Assembly: GCA_902541435.1 (NCBI GenBank)
Contig: CACBQR010000001.1
Coordinates: 122,240 to 172,431 of the forward strand
Length of the DNA: 50,192 nt
Direction: 5' to 3'
Source: an uncultured Alphaproteobacteria bacterium
GTDB taxonomy: Bacteria > Pseudomonadota > Alphaproteobacteria > HIMB59 > GCA-002718135
This document shows positions 8,381 to 15,745 of the stretch, in pieces. The notes beneath the pieces were generated by a model. It had not been told where the DNA came from. It made no database searches and saw nothing but the letters and a program-made list of their open reading frames with translations. Both the position numbers and the translations under genes were made by a program. How positions within the stretch are numbered: position 1 is the first letter of the stretch; every line of letters begins with the position of its first letter.

Positions 8381-8433
8381 GCGTTCCTTCAGCTTTAGCT
8401 TACTTCCGATCTGTAAAATACAGATTGAACGAT
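8381..8433 (-). ncRNA. Glutamine riboswitch aptamer (glnA / Downstream-peptide type), second of a tandem pair
   Basis: Read on the minus strand, this 53-base unit has CGTTCA, a P2 hairpin (ATCTGT-ATTTT-ACAGAT), the conserved CGGAAGTAAGC, a P3 mini-hairpin (AGC-TAAA-GCT), and GAAGGAACGC, whose GAACG pairs with the first CGTTC to form P1. This order and the CGGAAGTAA and TGAAGGAACGC blocks match the L-glutamine aptamer known from cyanobacteria and marine metagenomes. It lies between the first aptamer (14 bases away) and the candidate expression platform. In cyanobacteria these RNAs control nitrogen-assimilation genes; here the downstream operon is ATP-grasp/alpha-E/transglutaminase. Confidence 0.92.
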
Positions 8434-8447
8434 TTAATAACTTGCAT

Positions 8448-8500
8448 GCGTTCCTTCAACTTTCGTTTACTTCCGTTTTGAATTATTCAAAATGAACGAT
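8448..8500 (-). ncRNA. Glutamine riboswitch aptamer (glnA / Downstream-peptide type), first of a tandem pair
   Basis: A minus-strand 53-base unit with the same layout as its neighbour: CGTTCA, P2 hairpin (TTTTGA-ATAAT-TCAAAA), CGGAAGTAAAC, P3 with a GAAA loop (AAC-GAAA-GTT), and TGAAGGAACGC closing P1. Compared with the second copy, three of six P2 base pairs and one P3 pair change on both sides, keeping the pairing, while the ligand-binding blocks are unchanged. This is direct evidence in the window for a conserved RNA fold. Tandem arrangement is known for glnA-type glutamine RNAs and usually sharpens or extends the response. Confidence 0.93.
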
Positions 8501-8527
8501 GAAAAATTAATAATAAAACTTATTGAT

Positions 8528-8533
8528 ATTATA
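8528..8533 (-). promoter_or_regulatory. Candidate -10 element for the riboswitch operon
   Basis: On the minus strand the sequence reads TATAAT, about 28 bases ahead of the first aptamer, so a transcript starting near 8520 would carry both aptamers intact. No convincing -35 hexamer is seen at the usual spacing. In sequence this AT-rich, such hexamers occur by chance. Confidence 0.35.
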
Positions 8534-8555
8534 AAATGAATAAGATCATAGTCTG

Positions 8556-8574
8556 ATATGCAAAAATTGCATAT
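8556..8574. promoter_or_regulatory. 19-bp palindrome upstream of the riboswitch operon (operator or hairpin)
   Basis: ATATGCAA-AAA-TTGCATAT is a perfect 8-bp inverted repeat with a 3-base centre. It lies about 20-45 bases upstream of the candidate -10, where an activator or repressor site could sit, and 42 bases downstream of the MORN gene stop. There is no U-run on either strand, so an intrinsic terminator is unlikely. An operator role is inference. Confidence 0.4.
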
Positions 8575-8615
8575 ATTAAAAAATAGTTTATAGTATGGAA
8601 AATTATTAAAAATTA

Positions 8616-10712
8616 TTAATCAAGACTAATATTTAAAATATCAACTAAACCAATTGGATTAATTGAGTATAAAAGTAAATCGTTATATGAAATAGACTCA
8701 AAAGGATTAACACTCAACTTGAGATTTGAAGGCTTATCAATAAAATTAATAATTTTATTAATATATTCTCTATCTATTGAATTTTGCAAATTGATATCAT
8801 TATTTATTTCTTGCAAAATAAATTCAATAATTTCTTGTTTATTTAAGCCATACATCTCTTCTAAAAAAACAAATATTCTATCTGTTAAACCTTCATCTAT
8901 TAATTCAATATCAAATGAATCAAATTTAAATTCATTGGTAAAATATTCAATAAGCTCATTATCATTATTGAGATTAAGGGAGTTAAGGTCAAGATTTGAA
9001 AATATTAAATTTGAATCTATTTTAAAAGCATCATGAACAAATGTTGTAAAATTAAGATTAAATTTATTTTCTTCATAATCAATTAATGATTTTATATCAA
9101 AATCAAATATTATATTATCATAACCCAATAAATTTAAATACATATCTGTTTCAGAATCAAAGTCTGAAAAATAACTATTTTTGAAACTTAAATCTAAAGA
9201 GATTGGAAATAATAAATCTCCCATTTGAATCGTATTGTAATTAGATATTTCATAAAGTTCAGCATTTAAAGTAATATTTTCAAACTTTTCATTATGCCAA
9301 AAATTTTTAGTTGAAAATTTATCTAAGGATTTAAATATTGACAATGCAAAATCGGGATCATTGATGTCAAATACAGACATATATTGAGGTCTATTAAACT
9401 CTAAGTTTTGTATTGAAACCATCTCACCGGCTTGTTCATAATCAATTTCATTAAAATAGAAATCTGTAACTAGAATTTTATCAAATTTCATATTATCGAA
9501 ACCATTAAATTCTAATTTATTCCATTCGCCATAATAGTCTATATCATCAATTTTAACTCCATTAATTTTGAAGTAATCAAAACTAATTGTATCAAAAACA
9601 TAAAAAATATTTTCTAAACTATCAAAATAGTTAAATTCAATTAAATCTATTGAGTATAAGAAATCATAAATTAAACTTGAATTTTTTATGTTTAAATTTG
9701 AGATTTCAAAATGATCAATAAAATGTTCAATTTCATTTTCTTTTACGGTATAATTTTTAACAATAAATTTATCAAATAAATTTATATCTAATTCATTGTT
9801 TAACTTAATTTTATTAATTGCATAATAATCTAAGTTTAATATTGTGATTTCACCTATTTTAAAGACTGATATACCATCATCATATGAAATATTTTTGATA
9901 GTAAAACTATTATCATCAATAAATTCAAAAACATCATATTCTAATTCAGAATTTTCAAAAAATTCTTTAATTGTATTTTGTGATATCTCTATGTTAAAAA
10001 ATTCTTCTATAAAATTAGTATTATCATTGTTAGAATTTAAATTGTCTGAACCTACAAACTGATTGTTTGCAAATAAACCTTCTGTTACTGTTCCATCAGA
10101 AGATGTAAATTTTCCATAACCACTATATTCACCATTTTTAAATTCTCCTTCATAAAAATCACCATTTACAAAAGTAAAAACTCCGTATCCATTATAGTCA
10201 TCATCTAGAAATTGACCTTCATATATATTTCCACTAGCTAAATAAAGTATTCCAAAACCGTTTCTTTCATTGTTTTTATATTCTCCTTCATAATATTCCC
10301 CATCAGGAAAAGTATATTTTCCAAATCCATGATATTCGCCTTCTTTCCAATCACCTTCATATACACTTCCACTGCTAAATTGATAAATACCAAAACCGTC
10401 TCTTAAATCATCTTTGAAATCACCATTGTAAATATCTCCACCTGCAAAAGTATAGACACCTCTACCATTAAATAGATCATTTTTATAGCTACCAATATGA
10501 GAATCTCCGGCATCAAATATTGTATTTCCTTGGCCACTGAAATAACCATTTTCGAATTGTCCTATGTATTTATAGCCTTCACCATCCCATGTACCAAATC
10601 CATTATCACAATTACCTTTAATACAATTAGCTAATAAGTAATTAAAATTAATAAAAATTAAAATCAAAAAAATAAAAAGAGAAATATATTTTTTAATTAA
10701 GTACATTTGCAT
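8616..10712 (-). CDS. Exported MORN-repeat protein with a long unassigned C-terminal domain
   Basis: A 698-residue protein. Residues 1-28 form a signal peptide or membrane anchor (hydrophobic FIFLILIFINFNYLLA, then Cys). Residues ~35-225 are about eight MORN repeats of the form YEGEYKNNERNGFGI, each about 23 residues. Residues ~230-698 are an acidic, Asn/Asp/Phe-rich region of beta-strand character with no recognised motif; its end (KPSNLKLSVNPFESISYNDLL) faintly recalls the C-termini of AsmA/DUF2125-like envelope proteins, which is weak inference. The first ATG is kept because AAGGA precedes it. It overlaps the upstream ClpP-like pseudoenzyme gene by 20 bases and ends that operon. MORN repeats often bind membranes or organise protein assemblies. 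Confidence 0.8.
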   Translation of the reverse strand: MQMYLIKKYISLFIFLILIFINFNYLLANCIKGNCDNGFGTWDGEGYKYIGQFENGYFSGQGNTIFDAGDSHIGSYKNDLFNGRGVYTFAGGDIYNGDFKDDLRDGFGIYQFSSGSVYEGDWKEGEYHGFGKYTFPDGEYYEGEYKNNERNGFGILYLASGNIYEGQFLDDDYNGYGVFTFVNGDFYEGEFKNGEYSGYGKFTSSDGTVTEGLFANNQFVGSDNLNSNNDNTNFIEEFFNIEISQNTIKEFFENSELEYDVFEFIDDNSFTIKNISYDDGISVFKIGEITILNLDYYAINKIKLNNELDINLFDKFIVKNYTVKENEIEHFIDHFEISNLNIKNSSLIYDFLYSIDLIEFNYFDSLENIFYVFDTISFDYFKINGVKIDDIDYYGEWNKLEFNGFDNMKFDKILVTDFYFNEIDYEQAGEMVSIQNLEFNRPQYMSVFDINDPDFALSIFKSLDKFSTKNFWHNEKFENITLNAELYEISNYNTIQMGDLLFPISLDLSFKNSYFSDFDSETDMYLNLLGYDNIIFDFDIKSLIDYEENKFNLNFTTFVHDAFKIDSNLIFSNLDLNSLNLNNDNELIEYFTNEFKFDSFDIELIDEGLTDRIFVFLEEMYGLNKQEIIEFILQEINNDINLQNSIDREYINKIINFIDKPSNLKLSVNPFESISYNDLLLYSINPIGLVDILNISLD

Positions 10713-11286
10713 TTTCTAACACCGTCCTTCTAGGAGTCCAAGATTTTTGATTAGCATTTCTAATTAAATCTATTACAAATTGAGGATCAATTTTTCTTTC
10801 AATAAATAATGATAACATATTAATTATGTCTTCTCTTGTATTATTATCAATGAAAATTATGTACTCAGCTAAACCACCGAAATATTCATAATCTTTATTA
10901 TCAATGATATCTTGTAAAAATTCTTTTTCGTAAGAAACAATTTCAAACGTTATATTAGACCCCTTTTCCATTGTTCTTTTTTTACCAGAGATAAAAGCAT
11001 ATAAGCAAGCATCCCAACAAGTATTAATTATATGTGTGTCTAAATCAAAATCAATTATTACATCAGAAAATTCTATAGCATCACTTTCTCGTTCAAACCA
11101 AACATCATCAAAAATAATTCTTTTAATTTCATTATCTGACAAAATTTCTATAAAATCATATGTATAATCATCTGTAAGTTTACCTGTTAAAGTTAAATCA
11201 TTTGAATTAATTTTGTAATCCAATCCATATGTGGTTTTAGTTATGAAAAAAAAACTTATAAAAATTAAGAATAAGTATCTATTCAT
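10693..11286 (-). CDS. ClpP/COG3904-like exported pseudoenzyme
   Basis: A 197-residue protein with an N-terminal signal peptide (about 1-21, ending KTTYG). It aligns with its upstream neighbour: the CxxxC block is CWDAC (90-94) instead of CYSMC, the later segment EKGSNITFEI replaces EKGYKIGFHR, and the C-terminal SWTPRRTVLEN parallels MWYPRRSELLN. Relative to the neighbour, the catalytic Ser is Asp92, the catalytic His is Glu115, and the oxyanion SKGG is lost. The two cysteines are kept, probably as a disulfide. This points to a duplicated, catalytically dead partner or regulator. It overlaps both neighbours by 8 and 20 bases. Confidence 0.75.
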   Translation of the reverse strand: MNRYLFLIFISFFFITKTTYGLDYKINSNDLTLTGKLTDDYTYDFIEILSDNEIKRIIFDDVWFERESDAIEFSDVIIDFDLDTHIINTCWDACLYAFISGKKRTMEKGSNITFEIVSYEKEFLQDIIDNKDYEYFGGLAEYIIFIDNNTREDIINMLSLFIERKIDPQFVIDLIRNANQKSWTPRRTVLENANVLN

Positions 11287-12115
11287 TGATAAAATTTGAG
11301 TTTAACAATTCTGATCTTCTAGGGTACCACATTCCATCTGATTCAGCTCTTAAAGTTTTAATTGCAAATAATGGATCAACTCCTCTTTCAAGTAAAAATT
11401 GAAGCTGTCTAAATACATCTTCTTGTGTATCATCTACTAACCAAGACATAAAGTCAAATTCATCTTCATAATTATCAATGTAATATTGATAGTAATCTTT
11501 TATATCATCTGCTTCCCAATAACTTCTATGGAAACCAATTTTATAGCCTTTTTCAAGTGTTTTTTTATTTCCAGCCAGTAATATAGTTGCACACATACTA
11601 TAACAATCAAAAGCATGAGTATCAATGTTATAATCAATTATTAAATCTGCAATATTAAATGCTTCATCAACTAACCCACCTTTACTTTTAAGTATGAGTT
11701 TATTAATATTTTTATTTTCTTTTAATATAATTTTGAATTCCTCATATAATCCTGTTTCAATCAGACCTTCTAAAATTAAATTATTGCCTTCTACATAGAG
11801 ATTATAAAGTTCATTTTGCTTAACATCATCATTATAATTAATATTGTCATTTTCTTCATGCTTAGGATTATTAGAAAAATATTGTGGAAATTTTATTAAA
11901 ATTTCTTCATCTAAAAGATTAAAATATTCAGAGGAATAAATTTCAATATCTTTATTTAATAATTCTAATTGAAATTCTAATGCATGATTTGTCATTTCTT
12001 CGTTTTCACCAAACCATTTATTTTTTTCGTTCCAATCTTCAAAATTTTCAATATTACTTGAATTGATGGCAATAGGAGAGATGATGATTATTAAAAATAT
12101 TAATATTCTTATCAT
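11279..12115 (-). CDS. Exported ClpP-like serine protease family protein (COG3904-like)
   Basis: The ATG at 12115 is preferred because the hydrophobic signal segment (MIRILIFLIIIISPIAINSS) starts there; an upstream TTG adds 12 residues. The 278-residue protein has a charged region at 20-100, then a ClpP/crotonase core: LILKSKGGLVDEA (oxyanion glycines 146-147), CYSMC with candidate nucleophile Ser173 between two cysteines, and IGFHRS with candidate His196. The Ser-to-His spacing of 23 is close to that in ClpP. Similar exported ClpP-fold proteins are common in alphaproteobacteria but their substrates are unknown. It is followed, with overlaps, by a degenerate paralogue and a MORN protein; phosphatidylcholine synthase lies 50 bp upstream. 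Confidence 0.75.
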   Translation of the reverse strand: MIRILIFLIIIISPIAINSSNIENFEDWNEKNKWFGENEEMTNHALEFQLELLNKDIEIYSSEYFNLLDEEILIKFPQYFSNNPKHEENDNINYNDDVKQNELYNLYVEGNNLILEGLIETGLYEEFKIILKENKNINKLILKSKGGLVDEAFNIADLIIDYNIDTHAFDCYSMCATILLAGNKKTLEKGYKIGFHRSYWEADDIKDYYQYYIDNYEDEFDFMSWLVDDTQEDVFRQLQFLLERGVDPLFAIKTLRAESDGMWYPRRSELLNSNFINE

Positions 12116-12165
12116 AAAGAAAATATATACATATCTGTAAATAATTAACAAATAAAATACTTAAA

Positions 12166-12876
12166 TTATGTAAAATCTCTAAGAGACTTGTTTAGGGAAA
12201 TATAAGAAAAATAACCCGTACAAATCAACCAAATAATTAATACTATTGTGTCATTTATTATTAAATTTATTTCAGATTTTGTAACAAGTCTTAAAGTTGT
12301 TGCAGACCATATTACTGTAAAAAAAATAGTTAAATTTCGATAAGATTTAACTCGTAATGGATGAACAAACTTAAAAGGGATAAAAGTCAATACAGATAAA
12401 ATAATTATGACTATAAGGTTTATCCAAGTATTTGAATTTAATATGAAAAAATATAAAACTACAATATTCCAAATTGCAGGGAAGCCTCTAAAATAATAAT
12501 CATCAGTTTTCATATTAACATTAATAAAAGTGTACAAAGAAACAGCAAATATTATAGCAGGCATAATAATTTCAAAACCACTTGGCACTAATTGAAACCA
12601 ATAAATCATTAAAGCTGGATTTATTACATAGTTAAGATAATCAACAATACTGTCTAAAATTATTCCATCTAAATTTGGTGCTTTCTCTTCAACACCTACT
12701 CTTCTTGCTAATGTACCGTCTATTCCATCAACAAGCAATGCTAACCCTAACCATAAAAAAGCTCCAGTTTGATCATTATTTAATATTGATATTAAGGCAA
12801 GAAAACCAAGTATAGCTCCAGAACCTGTAAAGGCATGAACACCCCATGCAGATATTTGATCTTTATTAACTTTCAT
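12166..12876 (-). CDS. pcs: Phosphatidylcholine synthase
   Basis: A 236-residue integral membrane enzyme of the CDP-alcohol phosphatidyltransferase superfamily that condenses CDP-diacylglycerol with choline. The motif reads Asp53-Gly54-x2-Ala57-Arg58-x12-Gly71-x3-Asp75-x3-Asp79; the 12-residue spacer is the variant described for bacterial phosphatidylcholine synthases, where other family members have eight or nine. Several hydrophobic helices follow, and the start MKVNKDQISAWGVH is family-like. It lies 50 bp upstream of the exported ClpP-like gene on the same strand, so it may head that operon. It implies phosphatidylcholine in the membrane and a choline supply. Confidence 0.92.
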   Translation of the reverse strand: MKVNKDQISAWGVHAFTGSGAILGFLALISILNNDQTGAFLWLGLALLVDGIDGTLARRVGVEEKAPNLDGIILDSIVDYLNYVINPALMIYWFQLVPSGFEIIMPAIIFAVSLYTFINVNMKTDDYYFRGFPAIWNIVVLYFFILNSNTWINLIVIIILSVLTFIPFKFVHPLRVKSYRNLTIFFTVIWSATTLRLVTKSEINLIINDTIVLIIWLICTGYFSYISLNKSLRDFT

Positions 12877-12971
12877 AAAATGTTTAATCCTTTATCATTA
12901 AAAACAGAGAAAATAAAATTTTTGAAAAAAATAAGGAAAAATTAAGATTTTATGAGATTATAAATTTATAT

Positions 12972-13350
12972 TTATAATAAATTTATTATATCATTATCGC
13001 CTTCAGCAAAATTATAATTTTTAAATTCATTTTTTGTAACCCATGCTGAGTCCTCATGTTCATTTAAATAAATTTCACCACTAACATGAGAGCATATAAA
13101 ATAATGTAATTTTACATTTATTTTGTCATCTTTATAGTATTCTTCACCTAATTTATTTTTTATATTTATTTCTATATTAAGTTCTTCTTTTAATTCTCTT
13201 TTAAGTGCTATTTCAAAGCTTTCACCTTTCTCTACTTTTCCTCCGGGGAAACTCCCAACTTAAGCCCATATGCTTATCTCTATTTCTTTGAGCAATAAAA
13301 AATTTATTATCTTTTATAATAATCGCAGCAACAACATCGAATTTATACAT
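12972..13350 (-). pseudogene. NUDIX (MutT-like) hydrolase with a single-base frameshift
   Basis: Read on the minus strand from the ATG at 13350, the frame gives MYKFDVVAAIIIKDNKFFIA, then WEF, and then breaks in a CCCC run (plus-strand GGGG, 13245-13248). Dropping one base restores PGGKVEKGE and the Nudix box GGKVEKGESFEIALKRELKE followed by EL, then continues to a stop at 12972. The protein would be about 125 residues, normal for MutT-type 8-oxo-dGTP diphosphatases. The ATG overlaps the photolyase-related gene's stop as TAATG, indicating coupling. The rest of the reading frame is intact, so the extra base could be a sequencing error in a homopolymer rather than true decay. Confidence 0.85.
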
Positions 13351-14828
13351 TAATTGGTATTATCACGAATAAACTGATTTGCTTTTTTTATTATATGATT
13401 CTTCCTCTCTGTATTCATCTTATCATAAATATTAACCATCATATTTAAACGTGGATTAGATTGAAAAAATTTTCTATTTTTATGAATAAAACGCCAATAT
13501 AATCCATCCATAATATCATTCCAATTACCTCTTTTAAAATTCATCATTTTCATAAAATAACTTGAGCCACAAATATAAGGTTTAGTGCTAAATATACCAC
13601 CTTCACTAAACAAACCCATACCGTAAACATTAGGTGACATTACCCAATCTGAGCTATCAACAAACATTTCCATAAACCATTTATAAACTTCATTAGGCTT
13701 AATTTCACATAAATTCATTATGTTACACAAAATCATTAATCTCTCAATATGATGGGTATATCCATATTTTTGAGCATTTTTAATTGAATGATCTAAAGGA
13801 TCTAAACCGGTGGTGCCATCATACCATTTATTCGTAAGAGAGTTTTTATGCTTAAAAAAATTATTTTCTTCTAATTGTTGATCATAATTTTGATAAATTC
13901 CTCTAATGAATTCTCTCCATCCAATGATTTGTCTAATATAACCCTCATAAGAATTGATTTTAATTTTATTTTCAACTTTTTTAATTTTCTCAATGATAAG
14001 TTCTGGTGTTAACAAACCTAAATTAATCATTGGGCTAAGCGCACTGTGGAATAAAAAATTATTATTGGTGTCAACAGCATCTTCATAATCACCAAATAAA
14101 TTAAATTTTTTAATAATAAAATAATCTAACCATTTAACCGCATCATCATATGTTGTAGGTAGCCAAAAATTATCAACTTCACCGGGATGATTTTTAAAAA
14201 TTTTATTTATTTGTTGTTTTAAAGCTCTTGTATGCTTTGTTTCTTTTGCAGTAATCATTTCCGGTACTTTGATACCATTAGGAAGTTTTTTTCTATTATC
14301 TTCATCAAAACTCCACTTTCCACCTTTAGGTTTATTATTTTCCATTAAGATATCTATTTTAGTACGAGCAATTTTATAAAAATTTGCCATAAAAGGTTTT
14401 TTTGTTTTACTTAAATAACTTTTAAACTCCTCTCTTGAGTTCAAAAACATAGGTGATTGAATAAAAGTCAGTTTAATTTTATTTTTTTTACATAATGTAC
14501 TTATTTTTTTTTCAAAAAATTTATCTTCAATTTCAAATGAAGTTAATTCTTTGTAATTATTTTTTTTTATAAAATTTTCTAATTTTTTTTCGTAAGATAT
14601 TTTAAAATCCTTATCTAAATCAATATAATTTACCTTAAACTTATTTTTTTTTAATTCATCAGCATAAGATCTCATTGAGGATAAGAAAAGAATTAGTTTT
14701 AATTTATGGTGTTTTTGAAAAGTGCAAAGATCGAAACTTTCACACATAAAAAAAGTTGAATCTTTATGTTTGCTTAGGTATTTTTGAGGGAATAATTGAT
14801 TTCCTAGAATTAAAAATAAACTTTTCAT
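13350..14828 (-). CDS. Cryptochrome/photolyase-related FAD protein (PhrB/FeS-BCP family) lacking the Fe-S cysteines
   Basis: A 492-residue protein. The N-terminal Rossmann-like domain starts MKSLFLILGNQLFP, and the FAD-binding helical domain includes MFVDSSDWVMSPNVYGMGLF and STKPYICGSSYF, typical of the prokaryotic (6-4) photolyase-related family. That family normally carries a [4Fe-4S] cluster with a CxxC and an ACPF-type cysteine between the PY segment and LYW. Here the corresponding stretch is KRGNWNDIMDGLYWRF and contains no cysteine, so the cluster is almost certainly absent. The likely role is light-driven DNA repair or blue-light sensing. The NUDIX gene is coupled downstream, and a COG3380 flavoprotein lies about 900 bp away on the opposite strand. 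Confidence 0.85.
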   Translation of the reverse strand: MKSLFLILGNQLFPQKYLSKHKDSTFFMCESFDLCTFQKHHKLKLILFLSSMRSYADELKKNKFKVNYIDLDKDFKISYEKKLENFIKKNNYKELTSFEIEDKFFEKKISTLCKKNKIKLTFIQSPMFLNSREEFKSYLSKTKKPFMANFYKIARTKIDILMENNKPKGGKWSFDEDNRKKLPNGIKVPEMITAKETKHTRALKQQINKIFKNHPGEVDNFWLPTTYDDAVKWLDYFIIKKFNLFGDYEDAVDTNNNFLFHSALSPMINLGLLTPELIIEKIKKVENKIKINSYEGYIRQIIGWREFIRGIYQNYDQQLEENNFFKHKNSLTNKWYDGTTGLDPLDHSIKNAQKYGYTHHIERLMILCNIMNLCEIKPNEVYKWFMEMFVDSSDWVMSPNVYGMGLFSEGGIFSTKPYICGSSYFMKMMNFKRGNWNDIMDGLYWRFIHKNRKFFQSNPRLNMMVNIYDKMNTERKNHIIKKANQFIRDNTN

Positions 14829-14923
14829 GGATATTTAAATAGTAAGTTATTATAAAATTTATATGATTTATTAAATTTAATTACTTATTTTAGACAATTT
14901 TTAATTATAATGACTGACAAATA

Positions 14924-15433
14924 ATGATCAAATTAATAAAATTATTAGTAATTCCCTCAATTATTATTTTTGCACTAATTTCATGTAATACCACATCTCC
15001 AAATAAGGTAAAAAAATCTGATGCACAAAAAGTAACTAATATTGAATATGGAACAATCAAAACATCTCTTCCAGTAAAAATTGAAGGTGAAAGTGATTGG
15101 ATTGGAGCAACTGCTGGAGCAATGATAGGAGGTCTTTTAGCATCTCAAATATGTGGAGAAAAAGAAATTTTAGGAACTAAGTGTCAAGATATTGCTTTAG
15201 TGTATGGTACTATTGGAGGAGCTGCAATGGGCTCAGTAATACAAGCTAAAATTGGTAATCATGATGGCTTTCAATATATAGTGAATATTGATGAATGCGG
15301 TAATGACATTTCTAATTGCCAAAATGATCAAGAAAAAGCTTTTGTACAAGGAGATGATAATGCTCTTCCAAATGGTCAAAGAGTTGTAATTATTTATGGA
15401 GATGTAATAAGAGTTATGCCTTATGAAGAATAG
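14924..15433 (+). CDS. Glycine-zipper outer-membrane lipoprotein (SlyB / 17-kDa antigen-like)
   Basis: A 169-residue protein with a lipoprotein signal: a hydrophobic stretch ending FALISC, where Cys21 is the expected lipidation site. A glycine-rich pair of hairpin helices follows (GATAGAMIGGLLAS and GTIGGAAMGSVIQ), the glycine-zipper 2TM pattern of SlyB and rickettsial 17-kDa antigens, then a C-terminal beta-rich domain ending GQRVVIIYGDVIRVMPYEE. Two cysteine pairs in the mature part may form disulfides. It leads a plus-strand group with two tiny ORFs and the COG3380 flavoprotein, and is divergent from the photolyase-related gene. Members stabilise the outer membrane. Confidence 0.8.
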   Translation: MIKLIKLLVIPSIIIFALISCNTTSPNKVKKSDAQKVTNIEYGTIKTSLPVKIEGESDWIGATAGAMIGGLLASQICGEKEILGTKCQDIALVYGTIGGAAMGSVIQAKIGNHDGFQYIVNIDECGNDISNCQNDQEKAFVQGDDNALPNGQRVVIIYGDVIRVMPYEE

Positions 15434-15451
15434 TTTTAACTATAACTAGAT

Positions 15452-15535
15452 ATGAACAAGAAAAATTTGTATGCAGCTATTGGTATTGTATTTATCTTTG
15501 CTGCTTTAAATTTAACTATATATTTTTTCTATTAA
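15452..15535 (+). CDS. Possible 27-residue single-pass membrane microprotein
   Basis: The ORF reads MNKKNLYAAIGIVFIFAALN and then seven more hydrophobic or aromatic residues (ending YFFY). It has a positively charged start and one transmembrane span, the usual form of a genuine membrane microprotein. It lies 18 bp after the lipoprotein stop and ends 3 bp before the next ATG, so it sits neatly inside an operon. No strong ribosome binding site is seen, and it could be chance, since AT-rich DNA codes readily for hydrophobic peptides. Confidence 0.45.
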   Translation: MNKKNLYAAIGIVFIFAALNLTIYFFY

Positions 15536-15538
15536 ATT

Positions 15539-15745
15539 ATGGTTATCAGAAGAAAATCTAGTATTTATAAAAAATTATATGAAATAAATGGTCAAAAAAT
15601 GATGTTCGGTCACGATAATATACATTTTAAAACAATTAACTTACCAGCAAAACAGAGATACAAAAATCTATGCAGTAAATTTGGTTTAAAAAAATTAAAT
15701 CTTCAAGTAAAAAAAATTTTCAAATATTCAACATTAATTAAGTGA
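15539..15745 (+). CDS. Small basic protein of unknown function
   Basis: A 68-residue, strongly basic protein (about 17 Lys/Arg) with no membrane segment or recognised motif. The central part (GQKMMFGHDNIHFKTINLPA) may be a beta hairpin, followed by a basic helix. It ends by overlapping the GTG start of the COG3380 gene as GTGA, which supports real translation and coupling. Its charge suggests nucleic acid binding, but that is speculation. Confidence 0.55.
   Translation: MVIRRKSSIYKKLYEINGQKMMFGHDNIHFKTINLPAKQRYKNLCSKFGLKKLNLQVKKIFKYSTLIK

Noticed and set aside
8381..8500. Two near-identical 53-base units looked like a short CRISPR array or plus-strand small RNA repeat
   Set aside because: Only two units with a 14-base gap and compensatory changes in stems; read on the minus strand they match the glutamine aptamer exactly.
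8363..8516. Direct repeat AAATTAATAATAA on both sides of the aptamer pair, suggesting target-site duplication
   Set aside because: Low-complexity AT-only sequence; the aptamers are functional leader elements and show no mobile-element features.
8719..9036. 105-codon plus-strand frame opposite the MORN protein gene
   Set aside because: Serine/isoleucine/leucine-rich composition is what the complement of an Asp/Asn-rich gene gives; no start signal.
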